Notes: a model not told the origin generated them from the sequence alone. A stretch of DNA of 64,000 nt from Peribacillus sp. FSL H8-0477 (GCF_038002765.1 NZ_JBBODE010000001.1:310001-374000), one strand, 5' to 3'; numbered from the stretch's first letter, positions 35,987-44,506 are shown. A program made the numbers and translations.

Positions 35987-36565
35987 CTATTTCTTTTGAA
36001 TATAGGAAATAATATCAATATATAATGCAGTCATTTCTTCGGGGGTTTTATCTAACCCATTCTGAACCCATTGCTCGATTAATCCTAAGAAGGCAGATGT
36101 GATAAAGGATAAAAAGTAATCCATAGGAACTGTGGCCTTGAAGCTTTCATTTTTCACTAAATTAACATGTACTTTTTCTGAAAAGGCATCTCTAAATCGA
36201 AGGTGAAATCCAGGTCTGCCATGATTGCTTAAAAAGATCTTGATTAGTGGAGAATGCATTTTAATCGAGCTAAATAAGGTAGCTGCTAATTGCTCTTGCC
36301 CTTTTTCAAACGTCTGAGTAGATGAATAGTGAGATTGCAATTCGTCAATATGATTGCCTAAATCCTCAAATAATTGCTGCTCTATTTGGTCTAGCAAATC
36401 GAACTTATCTGTATAGTGTAAATAAAAGGTCCCGCGATTAATTTGTGCTGTTTTCGTAATGTCGCCAACTGTAATCGAATCAAATGTCTTTTTTTCTAAA
36501 ATACTCATAAACGATGTTTGAATGAGCTGTTTGGTTTTTCGGTTTTTTTCTGCATAAATGTTCAA
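35987..36565 (-). CDS. TetR-family transcriptional regulator
   Basis: A 192-residue TetR protein. HTH: KTKQLIQTSFMSILEKKTFDSITVGDITKTAQINRGTFYLHY; the C-terminal region (IMDYFLSFITSAFLGLIEQWVQNGLDKTPEEM) matches the type paired with YhgE/Pip proteins. I start at TTG 36565, with GGAGGTGA 6-8 bp before; the long frame further upstream overlaps the divergent gene. It is divergent from the YhgE-like gene, with a TGAACA/TGTTCA palindrome in the shared promoter region. Confidence 0.9.
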   Translation of the reverse strand: MNIYAEKNRKTKQLIQTSFMSILEKKTFDSITVGDITKTAQINRGTFYLHYTDKFDLLDQIEQQLFEDLGNHIDELQSHYSSTQTFEKGQEQLAATLFSSIKMHSPLIKIFLSNHGRPGFHLRFRDAFSEKVHVNLVKNESFKATVPMDYFLSFITSAFLGLIEQWVQNGLDKTPEEMTALYIDIISYIQKK

Positions 36566-36587
36566 AAAAATCACCTCCGTTGAAAAT

Positions 36588-36602
36588 TGAACAATCTGTT
36601 CA
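36588..36602. promoter_or_regulatory. TetR operator palindrome
   Basis: TGAACAATCTGTTCA: perfect 6-bp arms around 3 bp. Additional half-sites (TTGTTCAT at about 36606, TTGAACAT near 36666) follow toward the divergent gene. Probably bound by the TetR protein, controlling itself and the exporter. Confidence 0.7.
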
Positions 36603-36692
36603 CTTTTGTTCATTGCTATTGCACTCTTAAAAATTATAAGATAAATGCAGGTTCTAAACAACATGTTGAACATTGAGAGAGGATGAACTGTA

Positions 36693-37832
36693 TTGAGACT
36701 TTTTAAAGAAAAACTAGCATGGGCTGCTCCACTCGCTGTTATATTAATTATCGCTCTATTCTCGGTAAACCTATTCGCCCAAGGAAATCCGAAAGTAAAA
36801 AATTTACCCGTTGCACTGATCGTTAATGATGAAGGCGTACATGTAGACGCTGTCCAATCAGCCGTTAAACAAATGAGTAAAGGCACTGATGGTGAAGAAC
36901 CTATGTTAGCTTTTACAAATGAAAAAGAAGAAAACATTGAAACTCTATTTGACGATAAAAAGTATTATGCAGCCCTAGTCATTCCTGTGGGCTATAACGA
37001 GAGTTTACAAAATGCTATGAAGAACAATACGTCCGCAACGTTAAACATTTATATTAACCAAGGATATAACATGACGGGTGCTAACTTTGCGAAAACCGCT
37101 TTAAACGGTTTAGTTACGCAATTAAACAATCAATATTCGACGAACTTCATCGCGCAATTGGATGGTCAACAAATTGATGCAGCAAAAGCAGCTGTACTCG
37201 TTAACCCCATCGTTTCCGAAGAAAAAATATTTAATGAAATTACAGCTTCTACGGCAAACGGCAGTGCTCCAACATTAATGGCCGTACCTGCTTGGGTAGG
37301 TGCATTAATCGGTGGTTTCATCCTATTTTTAGTAACCTCAAACATCTTTAAGAAGGAAAAGTTAACCCGTAAACAAACATTACGCATAATGGGTGGTCAA
37401 ATCCTATTCGGTGTAATTATCGCCCTATTCTCTGGTTTTACCGTTGCGACATTAGCTTCTATCGCCGGTATTAATATGCCAAGTTACTTGTTAGTTGCCT
37501 TCTTCGTATCGTTTGCAGCATTCTGTTTCTTCCTATTAGTATCAGCGATTACGGCATGGATTGGTAAACCAGCCATCACGTTATTTATGGTTGTCATGCT
37601 GCTAGGTATGGGTGTACTCATGACCCCACAAGAAATGCTGCCCGGTTTCTTCGTAAACTTCATTCGGCCTTGGGTTCCGATTCGCTTTGCCTCTGAAGGG
37701 TTACGTGATATTTTCTACTTCGGAAGCGGCTTCTACACTGGCGGATCATTTATCACGATTGCAGGAATCGGTTTTGTCGGTTTAGTGATTTACCTGCTGT
37801 CTATTTTCAAACCAGAACCTAAAACTAAATAA
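36693..37832 (+). CDS. YhgE/Pip-like ABC-2-type membrane protein (DUF3533-like)
   Basis: A 379-residue membrane protein: one N-terminal segment (about 9-29), a large extracellular part (35-195) and five C-terminal segments (about 200-375), including GVIIALFSGFTVATLASIAG and PRVPIRF-like WVPIRFASEGLRDI. This is the YhgE/SNG1 architecture, implicated in export or phage adsorption. TTG 36693 is preceded by GAGAGGATG. Regulation by the divergent TetR protein is likely. Confidence 0.85.
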   Translation: MRLFKEKLAWAAPLAVILIIALFSVNLFAQGNPKVKNLPVALIVNDEGVHVDAVQSAVKQMSKGTDGEEPMLAFTNEKEENIETLFDDKKYYAALVIPVGYNESLQNAMKNNTSATLNIYINQGYNMTGANFAKTALNGLVTQLNNQYSTNFIAQLDGQQIDAAKAAVLVNPIVSEEKIFNEITASTANGSAPTLMAVPAWVGALIGGFILFLVTSNIFKKEKLTRKQTLRIMGGQILFGVIIALFSGFTVATLASIAGINMPSYLLVAFFVSFAAFCFFLLVSAITAWIGKPAITLFMVVMLLGMGVLMTPQEMLPGFFVNFIRPWVPIRFASEGLRDIFYFGSGFYTGGSFITIAGIGFVGLVIYLLSIFKPEPKTK

Positions 37833-37877
37833 GACAACACATAAGCATGAAAAGAGCCAACCAGACATGGTTGGCTT

Positions 37878-38050
37878 AGACTGTAGACAAACTCGGGTGA
37901 GATTTAAAATCGAGCTGTTGATTTTCATTCCAGGCGCTCCGCTTTCCGCGGGCGGTAAGCCTCCTCATCGCTTACGCTCTTGCGGGGTCTCACCTGTTCT
38001 GCTATTCCCGCAGGAGTCTTCACGCCAACGTTCCCATCAATTGACTTTCT
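37878..38050. repeat. Dispersed Bacillales intergenic repeat
   Basis: A GC-rich, structured block (containing CATTCCAGGCGCTCCGCTTT, GCGGGCGGTAAGCCTCCTC, and CCCGCAGGAGTCTTCACGCC) in otherwise AT-rich DNA. I know this sequence type as a highly repeated intergenic element in Bacillus/Lysinibacillus-like genomes. Only one copy is in this window. It follows a short hairpin (AGCCAACC/GGTTGGCT, 37855-37876) after the exporter gene. Function unknown. Confidence 0.65.
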
Positions 38051-38127
38051 AAACTTAAGGCTCTGTTAAAGGTTAATGTTAATATAAAAGAAAAAAACGA
38101 AGATCCGTTGATTTGATTGTCTTATAG

Positions 38128-38147
38128 AACTAACGCCCACGTTAGTT
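38128..38147. repeat. Short palindromic repeat (AACTAACG/CGTTAGTT hairpin)
   Basis: AACTAACG-CCCA-CGTTAGTT is a perfect 8-bp hairpin. Related sequences with a central GCCC and flanking CTAAC/GTTAG occur at about 38334-38353, 40108-40127, 41228-41245, 56508-56521 and 57793-57820, all in intergenic DNA. The stop codon of the small gene at 38142 lies inside this copy. Confidence 0.55.
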
Positions 38148-38318
38148 GAATAACATATTATTAAACGGCATAAATGATGCACGAGTCAATTCCTCGCTTT
38201 CAATAACAATAGCAATTAATCCAACATCCGTTTTAGTTTCGTGCCACTCATCTTTTGCCCAAAAAAGTGCATCTCTAGCCTCAACTTTAAAATATTCTTC
38301 TTTTTCATTTACGAACAT
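38142..38318 (-). CDS. Small hypothetical protein (58 aa)
   Basis: ATG 38318 is preceded by AGGAGTGAT. The product is acidic and soluble: MFVNEKEEYFKVEARDALFW, then AKDEWHETKTDVGLIAIVIE. I do not recognise it. The good ribosome binding site and balanced composition support a real gene, but it ends inside a repeated hairpin, so the C-terminus may be secondary. Confidence 0.5.
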   Translation of the reverse strand: MFVNEKEEYFKVEARDALFWAKDEWHETKTDVGLIAIVIESEELTRASFMPFNNMLFN

Positions 38319-38453
38319 ATCACTCCTGTTGTTCAACTAACCTGCCCTTAGCTGCATAAAAAAGAGCAGATCATTGCTCTTGAATGAAACGGCTTCTATC
38401 ACCTTGCTTTGATTACATTTAATCAATGAAATGAACAATTGGAGGCGGTTTTT

Positions 38454-39422
38454 ATGAAGGCGATAGTTTGTGATAAATATGGTTCACCTGATGATCTTGA
38501 ATTAAAAGAGGTAAAAAAACCTTTCCCTACCGAGAATCAAGTATTAGTTAAGGTTCATTCAGCATCTTTAAACTTTGGCAATTTAGTTCTTTTGAAAGGT
38601 AAGCCCTTCTTAGCCCGCTTTGCCTTTGGACTAACAAAACCAAAATACTCAATTCCAGGAGGCGACATAGCTGGCACAATTGAAGCTGTTGGGGAAAAAG
38701 TTAAGCTATTTAAAGTTGGTGACCAAGTATTTGGTGACCTCTCTGGATGTGGCTGGGGCGGTTTTTCTCAATATGTAACAGTCCCCGAAAATGCTTTAGC
38801 CTTAAAGCCAGTCAATTTCTCCTTTGAGGAAGCTGCTGCAACTCCTATGGCAGGTGTGACTGCCTTACAAGGGCTGCGTGATAAAGGGAAAATTAAAAAG
38901 GGGGATAACGTATTAATCTATGGGGCATCTGGAGGCGTTGGTACCTTTGCCGTGCAAATTGCTAAATCATTCGGAGCTGAAGTAACAGGTGTATGCAGTA
39001 CACGAAACGTAGAAATATTACGTTCGATAGGAGCTGACCATATCATTGATTATACAAAAGAGGATTTCAATCAACATCAAGAACGTTATGATTTAGTTCT
39101 CGGCGTGAATGGTTCTAATTCCATTTCAACTTATAAACGCGTACTAAAACAAAATGGGCGATTTGTACACGTAGGAGGTTCCGAGTCTCAACTATATCAA
39201 ACATTATTTCTTGGACCCTTTAGTTCAATGACTGGAAGCAAGAAAATAAGTAGCCTATTACAAAGAGCAAATCAAAAAGACTTAAATGATCTAAAAGAGT
39301 TGCTGGATATTGGAAAAGTAAAACCAATCATAGATAAACGCTTTAAGTTAAGTGAAATAACGGAAGCATTCAACTATTTCCAAGAAGGTCACGCTCAAGG
39401 TAAAGTGGTGATTACTTTATAA
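38454..39422 (+). CDS. Zinc-independent quinone oxidoreductase-like (MDR family) dehydrogenase
   Basis: A 322-residue medium-chain dehydrogenase/reductase. N-terminal GroES-like domain (HSASLNFGNLVLLKGKP, PGGDIAGTIEAVGEKVK) and NADPH-binding domain with YGASGGVGTFAVQIAK. The zinc-ligating cysteines of alcohol dehydrogenases are missing, as in quinone and enoyl reductases. ATG 38454 with GGAGGCGG upstream. Substrate unknown; monocistronic. Confidence 0.9.
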   Translation: MKAIVCDKYGSPDDLELKEVKKPFPTENQVLVKVHSASLNFGNLVLLKGKPFLARFAFGLTKPKYSIPGGDIAGTIEAVGEKVKLFKVGDQVFGDLSGCGWGGFSQYVTVPENALALKPVNFSFEEAAATPMAGVTALQGLRDKGKIKKGDNVLIYGASGGVGTFAVQIAKSFGAEVTGVCSTRNVEILRSIGADHIIDYTKEDFNQHQERYDLVLGVNGSNSISTYKRVLKQNGRFVHVGGSESQLYQTLFLGPFSSMTGSKKISSLLQRANQKDLNDLKELLDIGKVKPIIDKRFKLSEITEAFNYFQEGHAQGKVVITL

Positions 39423-39482
39423 TGAGTGCCCTGCTTCATCCATAAAAAACAGTCGGCAAATTAGAAACGCGATACTGAACTG

Positions 39483-39519
39483 TACCCCAATTGTTAACAA
39501 TTGGAGGTATAGTTTTTTT
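39483..39519 (+). terminator. Rho-independent terminator
   Basis: CAATTGTTAACAATTG core with flanking ACC/GGT pairs, followed by AGTTTTTTTA, 60 bp after the oxidoreductase gene. Confidence 0.7.
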
Positions 39520-39601
39520 ATGGATTTTTGTTATTAAAGAAATCTGACCAGTTTCTTCAATAAGAAAAGAGCCAGTAATGGCAGCCTTTATCTTTGCCTA
39601 C

Positions 39602-39991
39602 TTATAGATCTTTTTGATTAACATTTAGTTCAATCAAATTACCATCTGGGTCGGCACAGAAAATTTGTGCGAATCCACTTTTTCCGTATGGTTTTTCATG
39701 GATTTCAACTTCATTCTGTTTTAACCAATTAAGAGTATCATAGTAGTTCTCGACTCTAAGGGCAAAGTGACCTTCTCTGCTGGATATGCTTTTATCCTTA
39801 CGAATTGTCTGTGAAGAGGGATCGACTATCAAGTGAAGTTGATGACCCTCTATTTCATACCAGGCACCTGGAAAATCAAAATCAGGACGCTGTATTTCTT
39901 TTAAACATAAAGTTTTACCATAGAATTCTTTTGCTCTTACCAAATCTGTCACAGTAAGACTTACATGATGGAGGCATTTATATTTAATCAA
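39602..39991 (-). CDS. VOC-family (glyoxalase/bleomycin-resistance fold) protein
   Basis: A 129-residue VOC protein: HHVSLTVTDLVRAKEFYGKTLCL at the N-terminus, LHLIVDP, HFALRVENYYDTLNWL, and the closing FCADPDGNLIELN with the metal-binding Glu. I prefer TTG 39991, 8 bp after AAAGGAG; a GTG three codons earlier overlaps the binding site. Such proteins act as lyases, dioxygenases or antibiotic binders; the substrate is unknown. Confidence 0.88.
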   Translation of the reverse strand: MIKYKCLHHVSLTVTDLVRAKEFYGKTLCLKEIQRPDFDFPGAWYEIEGHQLHLIVDPSSQTIRKDKSISSREGHFALRVENYYDTLNWLKQNEVEIHEKPYGKSGFAQIFCADPDGNLIELNVNQKDL

Positions 39992-40000
39992 AACCTTCAC

Positions 40001-40516
40001 TCCTTTTATTTTTAACTAATTTTTCCTTTATTTTAGCACTACTTCAACTAAACTGCCCAGATAGTTCCATAAAAAAAAGAGCTGGTATAAAGACAGCCCT
40101 GATCTACAGCTAACGCCCCTGTTAGTTTAAGTGAAAACTTTCATAATCAATTGGATAAAACAATGGTTATGAAATGAATTTAATTCATAACTTGGGATTA
40201 ACATCCAACAATATATCATATAAGTTGAATTTTATATCATTATTATCCGCATTATATGCTTTCGCCATCGCATTCTCGATGCTCTCATATAAAGCGCTGG
40301 TAAGCTCGTTTTTGATGTTTCCTCTCTTTTAACTTGGAGCGGTACTATACCATTGTATCGGGAATAAGTGGATGTTGTAATGTTGTTGTGGCAATAAAAT
40401 TGGAAAGATACAGAAATACAAACATAAAATAATGTTGACGTTTATATTCCTATATCTTGCTTACTAATCTGCATTCCTGTTGACGGTTGTTTGTAAAAGT
40501 TTGCATTAAACTTTTA
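40001..40516. other. Gap with short repeats, no supported gene
   Basis: Contains a copy of the CTAAC-GCCC-GTTAG hairpin (40108-40127) and an AACTAA...GATAGTT relative near 40047. The remaining 350 bp is AT-rich with no open frame of interest. Confidence 0.5.
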
Positions 40517-41050
40517 TCATAATCTAGCTTTATTAAGTAGTGATCGTTGGTCAATCTGATTTTGTGTAAATTCTTTTAGTGATGGTTCAGTTCCAAAAGG
40601 GAAAAGTTCCTTCAGTTCCTCTGTGTTATATTCCGCATAATTTTGTCTTCCCAATGTCTTATATCTTATTTCAAATTCTTCTTGGAATCCAGACATCTTT
40701 GTTTCCGAAGGTGACTGTTTCATGCCAGATATCCATGTTTCTAAGTCATTCATTCCTCTATCAATGATACCGCATAGATCTTCCAATGACAGAGTCAACT
40801 CCCTCAAACAATCCAGTCCATTATATAAAATAATTCCATTTTTCTTAGCTTTTTCAATAGTGTGTTCAAATCTGTAAAAACTCTCATTGTAATGAAATTC
40901 AACAAAGCAGCTAGTACGTTCCCAATTGAAATTGTAATTTTGAATCTTTAAACGTTTCATAACATCAGTAAGTTTTTCTTCATACAGCCTTTGCTCATTA
41001 TTTGGCACCCATTTTAATAAATTTTTTGTAAGAAAATTTTTTTTGAGCAT
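40517..41050 (-). CDS. Hypothetical cytoplasmic protein (177 aa)
   Basis: A soluble protein that starts MLKKNFLTKNLLKWVPNNEQ, has an aromatic beta region (NYNFNWERTSCFVEFHYNESFYRFEH) and a helical end (KELFPFGTEPSLKEFTQNQI). ATG 41050 is 8 bp after GGAAGG. No family recognised; the neighbours give no clue. Confidence 0.6.
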   Translation of the reverse strand: MLKKNFLTKNLLKWVPNNEQRLYEEKLTDVMKRLKIQNYNFNWERTSCFVEFHYNESFYRFEHTIEKAKKNGIILYNGLDCLRELTLSLEDLCGIIDRGMNDLETWISGMKQSPSETKMSGFQEEFEIRYKTLGRQNYAEYNTEELKELFPFGTEPSLKEFTQNQIDQRSLLNKARL

Positions 41051-41350
41051 ATCGTTCACCTTCCTTGTCTATTCGGCTAGTGTTTCGAGACAATGATCTT
41101 ATAGTAATCATTTCTAGAAAGTGAACGAAATTCCTTTAATAATCGTTTTATATTTATCGACTATTTTTTCAATATATTGTAAATAAAAATGGTTTAATTG
41201 TCTATTAATCGCCTTGTTTAACTCTTGCACCCGTTAGTTGAACAAGAATATTTGCGTTAGAAATGTATCGAATCTACTTTTTAATGGCTCTGTTATATTT
41301 AAATGTTGATTTTTAGGTCAGTCTTTCCAATTATAATTTTTTATGAAATG
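41051..41350. other. Gap upstream of the IS copy 2
   Basis: AT-rich DNA with one CCCGTTAGTTGAAC repeat copy (41228-41245) and a GGCTCTGTTA...AATGTTGATTTTT segment (41287 onward) similar to 38061-38085. No gene supported. Confidence 0.45.
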
Positions 41351-41398
41351 GAAAAGACCCCAAGATTTGATGTGACCCCTAAAAGTTAGAGTTTTATA

Positions 41399-42175
41399 TT
41401 ACGCAGCCAATTGGTTGGTTTGAAGACGGTATTGTACCGGACTCATTCCAGCCAATTTCTGTTTAATGCGTTGGTTATTATAATAATAAATGTAGGACTC
41501 GATAGTCCGTTTCAGTTCCTCGTACGTGCGAAGTGGTTCACCATAATACATCTCTTGCTTTAATAATCCGAAGAAGTTCTCCATAGGCGAGTTATCTAAG
41601 CAGTTTCCCTTTCGGGACATGCTTTGGAACACGTTATGTTTTTTCAATGTATGGACCCATTTTCTATGCTGATAATGCCAGCCTTGATCTGAATGGATGG
41701 TCGTTCGGTATCTTGCCTCTTTTACTACTCGAAGAGTTTCCTTCAAAGGCTCTATTACAAAGTCCAGTGTCGGATGCATACTCATCCCATATGAAAGAAT
41801 TTCACCATTATACATATCCAAAATCGGACTGAGGTAGAGTTTACCTCCATCCGCACACTTGAATTCTGTGATGTCGGTGGTGAGTTTTTGATAGGGAATA
41901 GGGGTCTTAAACCGGCGATGGATTCTGTTCTTCGCTACCGTGCCAATTGTTCCTTTGTACGAACTAAATCGACGTGATTTACGGGTGAACTTATCCCCTT
42001 TCAATCCAAGCTTTCTCATGATGCGTTGTACTTTCTTATGATTCACTAGGAGCCCCTGGTTCTTTAACGCTAAACGAATCCTGCGATACCCATAGTTGCC
42101 ATTATGCTCTTCAAAAATAGCTTGAATGATTTCTTCTACTTCTTGATGAGGGTTTTCTTGCTTCATTTTTTTCAC
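41399..42175 (-). CDS. IS3/IS150-type transposase OrfB (copy 2)
   Basis: The 258-residue integrase-type part, identical in translation to that of copy 1, with the DDE residues in TTDITEF, IHSDQGWHY and SPMENFFGLLKQE. The frame is open upstream to the A6G slippery site within orfA, so expression is expected through -1 frameshifting. Confidence 0.93.
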   Translation of the reverse strand: MKKMKQENPHQEVEEIIQAIFEEHNGNYGYRRIRLALKNQGLLVNHKKVQRIMRKLGLKGDKFTRKSRRFSSYKGTIGTVAKNRIHRRFKTPIPYQKLTTDITEFKCADGGKLYLSPILDMYNGEILSYGMSMHPTLDFVIEPLKETLRVVKEARYRTTIHSDQGWHYQHRKWVHTLKKHNVFQSMSRKGNCLDNSPMENFFGLLKQEMYYGEPLRTYEELKRTIESYIYYYNNQRIKQKLAGMSPVQYRLQTNQLAA

Positions 42176-42225
42176 ATGGTAATGATAAGAAGATTCGGGA
42201 ATACCTATGAACTGAAGTACATCCT

Positions 42226-42789
42226 TCAGTCGGAATTCTTCTTTGAGTTCGTATGATAGCGCTGCTTGTGCTTTTCGAGATAACCGTCCGGATCCATCTG
42301 AAAAGCGCGCAACTTTTTTAGGTACTCGTTCTCCAAACGCAGAAGTTCATTTTCCCTTTTGAGTTTCTGTTCAACGGTCATCTCTTTTACAGGCTGTTTT
42401 CTTCTTTGATTGTTCTTCGCTTTGTCTGACATGGCTGGCCGTCCTTTCGGTTTAAGTAGGCCTTCCACACCACTCTCAAGGAGTTTTCCTTTCCACGAAG
42501 CAATCAAAGGTGGATTGGTTAACCCGAAGTGAAGAGCCGTTTCAGTGTAAGAAGTGCCTGTCCTTTTCATAAAGCTTAGTACATCAAGCTTGAATTGAAC
42601 AGAATAAAATTCATTGGTTTTCTTTCTAGAAAGTCCAACTGCGCCTTGGTTCTTGTATATATTTACCCAATTTCTTAATTGCGTAGGTGATTTTATCTCG
42701 TATTTACGAACAAGTAGTTTGAAGCCAAGTGGACCATTCAGATACTCTCTCACAATCATCAACTTAAACTCATCGCTATATTTAGCCAT
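42226..42789 (-). CDS. IS3/IS150-type transposase OrfA (copy 2)
   Basis: A 187-residue DNA-binding protein with tandem helix-turn-helix units and a leucine-rich coiled coil (LKRENELLRLENEYLKKL). Differs from copy 1 only by Thr instead of Ala in KRTGTSYTETAL. ATG 42789 corresponds to 8150 in copy 1. Confidence 0.92.
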   Translation of the reverse strand: MAKYSDEFKLMIVREYLNGPLGFKLLVRKYEIKSPTQLRNWVNIYKNQGAVGLSRKKTNEFYSVQFKLDVLSFMKRTGTSYTETALHFGLTNPPLIASWKGKLLESGVEGLLKPKGRPAMSDKAKNNQRRKQPVKEMTVEQKLKRENELLRLENEYLKKLRAFQMDPDGYLEKHKQRYHTNSKKNSD

Positions 42790-42863
42790 ACTAAAACACC
42801 CCAAAAGTTAGATTATGACTCTAACTTTTGGGGTGCACTTCAATTATTCTCGGGGTCTTTTCG

Positions 42864-43184
42864 TTATAGTGAGCGTCTATATAGTTCAATCATTTCTGTA
42901 ACCAGAAGTGTAATCGTATCTACACTCATGATCTGGTCTTCTGCATGCATTAACATAAGCGAGAACTCGAGTTTTTCCCCACTCGCTTCTCTTTGAATTA
43001 AAGAGGCATGCATCTTATGACCTTCGACAAAGAAGTGTTTTGATTCATTCAATTTTTCTTCTGCGGATTCAAATTTTCCTTCTTTTGCTTCATAAAGCGC
43101 TTCTATGACTAAACTTTTAGCCGTCCCTACGTTACTAATAATTTGAAAGGCCAGCGTATAGTACTCATTTTCTTCTAATGACAT
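42864..43184 (-). CDS. PTS lactose/cellobiose-type IIA component
   Basis: A 106-residue helical protein of the Lac/Chb IIA family: MSLEENEYYTLAFQIISNVG, EGKFESAEEKL, and LMHAEDQIMS, with the phosphorylated His and following Asp. It takes phosphate from HPr and passes it to the IIB protein. It is the last gene of the operon and lies just before the interrupted terminator. Confidence 0.92.
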   Translation of the reverse strand: MSLEENEYYTLAFQIISNVGTAKSLVIEALYEAKEGKFESAEEKLNESKHFFVEGHKMHASLIQREASGEKLEFSLMLMHAEDQIMSVDTITLLVTEMIELYRRSL

Positions 43185-43205
43185 GGTATCCCCATCCTAT
43201 CTTTA

Positions 43206-43523
43206 TCACTTGTTGTCAATTAGTTGCAATGCTTGATCAAGGACCTTTTCACCGTTCATCATCCCGTAATCTTGCATATTAATGGGTGCTACCGGAATAT
43301 TTTTACCGACTAGTTTTGCTTCAATTTGTCTTTGCATATATTTGACTTGCGGCCCTAATAATAAGACCTCTACATTTTTCTGTTCAAGCGTATAGTCAAT
43401 CTCTTGCGCTGATTTAGCAAAAATATCTACTTCGATTCCTCTGATTTCAGCAGCCTTTTCCATTTTCGTCACTAATAAACTTGTACTCATTCCTGCTGCA
43501 CAGACTAACATAATCGTTTTCAC
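43206..43523 (-). CDS. PTS lactose/cellobiose-type IIB component
   Basis: A 105-residue protein with the P-loop MLVCAAGMSTSLLVTKM (phospho-cysteine at residue 8) and LLLGPQVKYM. It receives phosphate from IIA and phosphorylates the sugar as it passes through IIC. It lies 21 bp upstream of IIA and 48 bp after the TIM-barrel-like gene. Confidence 0.93.
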   Translation of the reverse strand: MKTIMLVCAAGMSTSLLVTKMEKAAEIRGIEVDIFAKSAQEIDYTLEQKNVEVLLLGPQVKYMQRQIEAKLVGKNIPVAPINMQDYGMMNGEKVLDQALQLIDNK

Positions 43524-43571
43524 TCTTTTTCCTCCTTTAATTCTAGTAAACTAAGTATTACTATATGGACT

Positions 43572-44471
43572 TTACCGATTGATAGAACGAGAAACCATAG
43601 AAACGGTATGTCGAATGCCGCGGATAGCTTTACTCATCGCAAAGATATTTTCTACTGGCGCAAGTCCGGCGTACCCCGCATCACCGATGTGTTGAATATC
43701 GACGCCGCACACTTTATTACGGATGGCAATTTGTTTAACGGTGTCTTCATCAGAACTTTCTTGGCTCGTACCAATTGCCGATAAGACAAGTGCACCATGG
43801 TGATGAGCACTTTTCACAATCGTCTTCAATTCTTCATCATCAAAGCCTGGAACAGTCCCAACGGCAGGAACTAAAATGATATCTGCACCTGCGTCAATAA
43901 AGCCTTTTACCACGTCTGCATCTGATACGGGTTCATCTACTCCTGCTCCATGCATTTTCCCGGCGATAATTAATCCGGAGAAATGCTCTTTGGTAAGCTG
44001 GATCGTTTTTTGGATTTGTTCATTGGTTACACCTGTGCCGGGATTCCCTGTCAAACAAACAAAATCAAGGCCTAAACGTTCGATTTCTTGTATGGTTTCT
44101 AGATTAGCCTGACGACCTTTTGAAATGACTAATCTTTCTTCTGCCATATTTGCTGAATTGTCCACCGGCTCTAAATTCACGCCAATCGGACGACCGACCA
44201 AACGGTGAAGTGCCTCTACAAAAGTACCCTCTTCATTTTCCAATCCAGCAATCCGTGGTGCGAGCACATCAACGCCATTCAAAAGAATCAAGTCTGCTCC
44301 AAACGAACGGGCAATTTCGGCATTGGTGATATCCCCGATATAAGTCTCCCGACCTGCCACATTTTCAGACATAATTACGCGTCCTTCGCTTGCTTTGATA
44401 CTTTGCTTCAATTCTGCTGCCGTCATTGCCAAAATCTCTGATGCATTTGCACTAATCAATCGTTTTTTCAT
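43572..44471 (-). CDS. TIM-barrel-like PTS-operon protein (DUF7916-type; function unknown)
   Basis: A 299-residue protein with an alternating alpha/beta pattern: MSENVAGRETYIGDITNAEI, ARSFGADLILLNGVDV, RPIGVNLEPVD, VCLTGNPGTGVTNEQI, LIIAGKMHGAGVDEPVSDAD, ADIILVPAVGTVPGF. It resembles a family often labelled haloacid-dehalogenase-like that recurs within cellobiose-type PTS operons. The barrel pattern suggests a lyase or epimerase on the sugar phosphate, but the reaction is not known to me. It stands between IIC and IIB. Confidence 0.75.
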   Translation of the reverse strand: MKKRLISANASEILAMTAAELKQSIKASEGRVIMSENVAGRETYIGDITNAEIARSFGADLILLNGVDVLAPRIAGLENEEGTFVEALHRLVGRPIGVNLEPVDNSANMAEERLVISKGRQANLETIQEIERLGLDFVCLTGNPGTGVTNEQIQKTIQLTKEHFSGLIIAGKMHGAGVDEPVSDADVVKGFIDAGADIILVPAVGTVPGFDDEELKTIVKSAHHHGALVLSAIGTSQESSDEDTVKQIAIRNKVCGVDIQHIGDAGYAGLAPVENIFAMSKAIRGIRHTVSMVSRSINR

Positions 44472-44506
44472 GAGTAAACTTCCCTTCTGTTTATGTATTA
44501 TTAATG

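Larger units (their letters stand above)
41368..42842 (-). mobile_element. Complete IS3/IS150-type insertion sequence, copy 2 (1475 bp)
   Basis: Same element as 8096-9571 in the opposite orientation. Ends TGATGTGACCCC (41368) and GGGGTGCACTTCA (to 42842); ATT duplicated on both sides (41365-41367 and 42843-42845). One A fewer than copy 1 next to the orfA end. It is inserted in the loop of a terminator hairpin. Confidence 0.93.
41351..42861 (-). terminator. PTS-operon terminator split by an IS insertion
   Basis: The left arm GAAAAGACCCC (41351-41361) and the right arm GGGGTCTTTTC (42852-42862) are exact complements separated by the 1475-bp IS element. Without the IS and one ATT duplication, they form an 11-bp stem with a short extra AGA/TCT stem and a TTAT loop, ending the minus-strand PTS operon (and perhaps the opposite gene). 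The insertion lies in the loop. Confidence 0.8.

Noticed and set aside
36566..36937. Long N-terminal extension of the TetR gene
   Set aside because: It lies antisense within the divergent YhgE-like gene, and a TTG with a strong ribosome binding site at 36565 fits the family start.
8096..42842. Composite transposon formed by the two IS copies
   Set aside because: The copies have different 3-bp duplications (CCA and ATT) at both of their own ends, so each inserted separately; nothing links the 32 kb between them as one unit.
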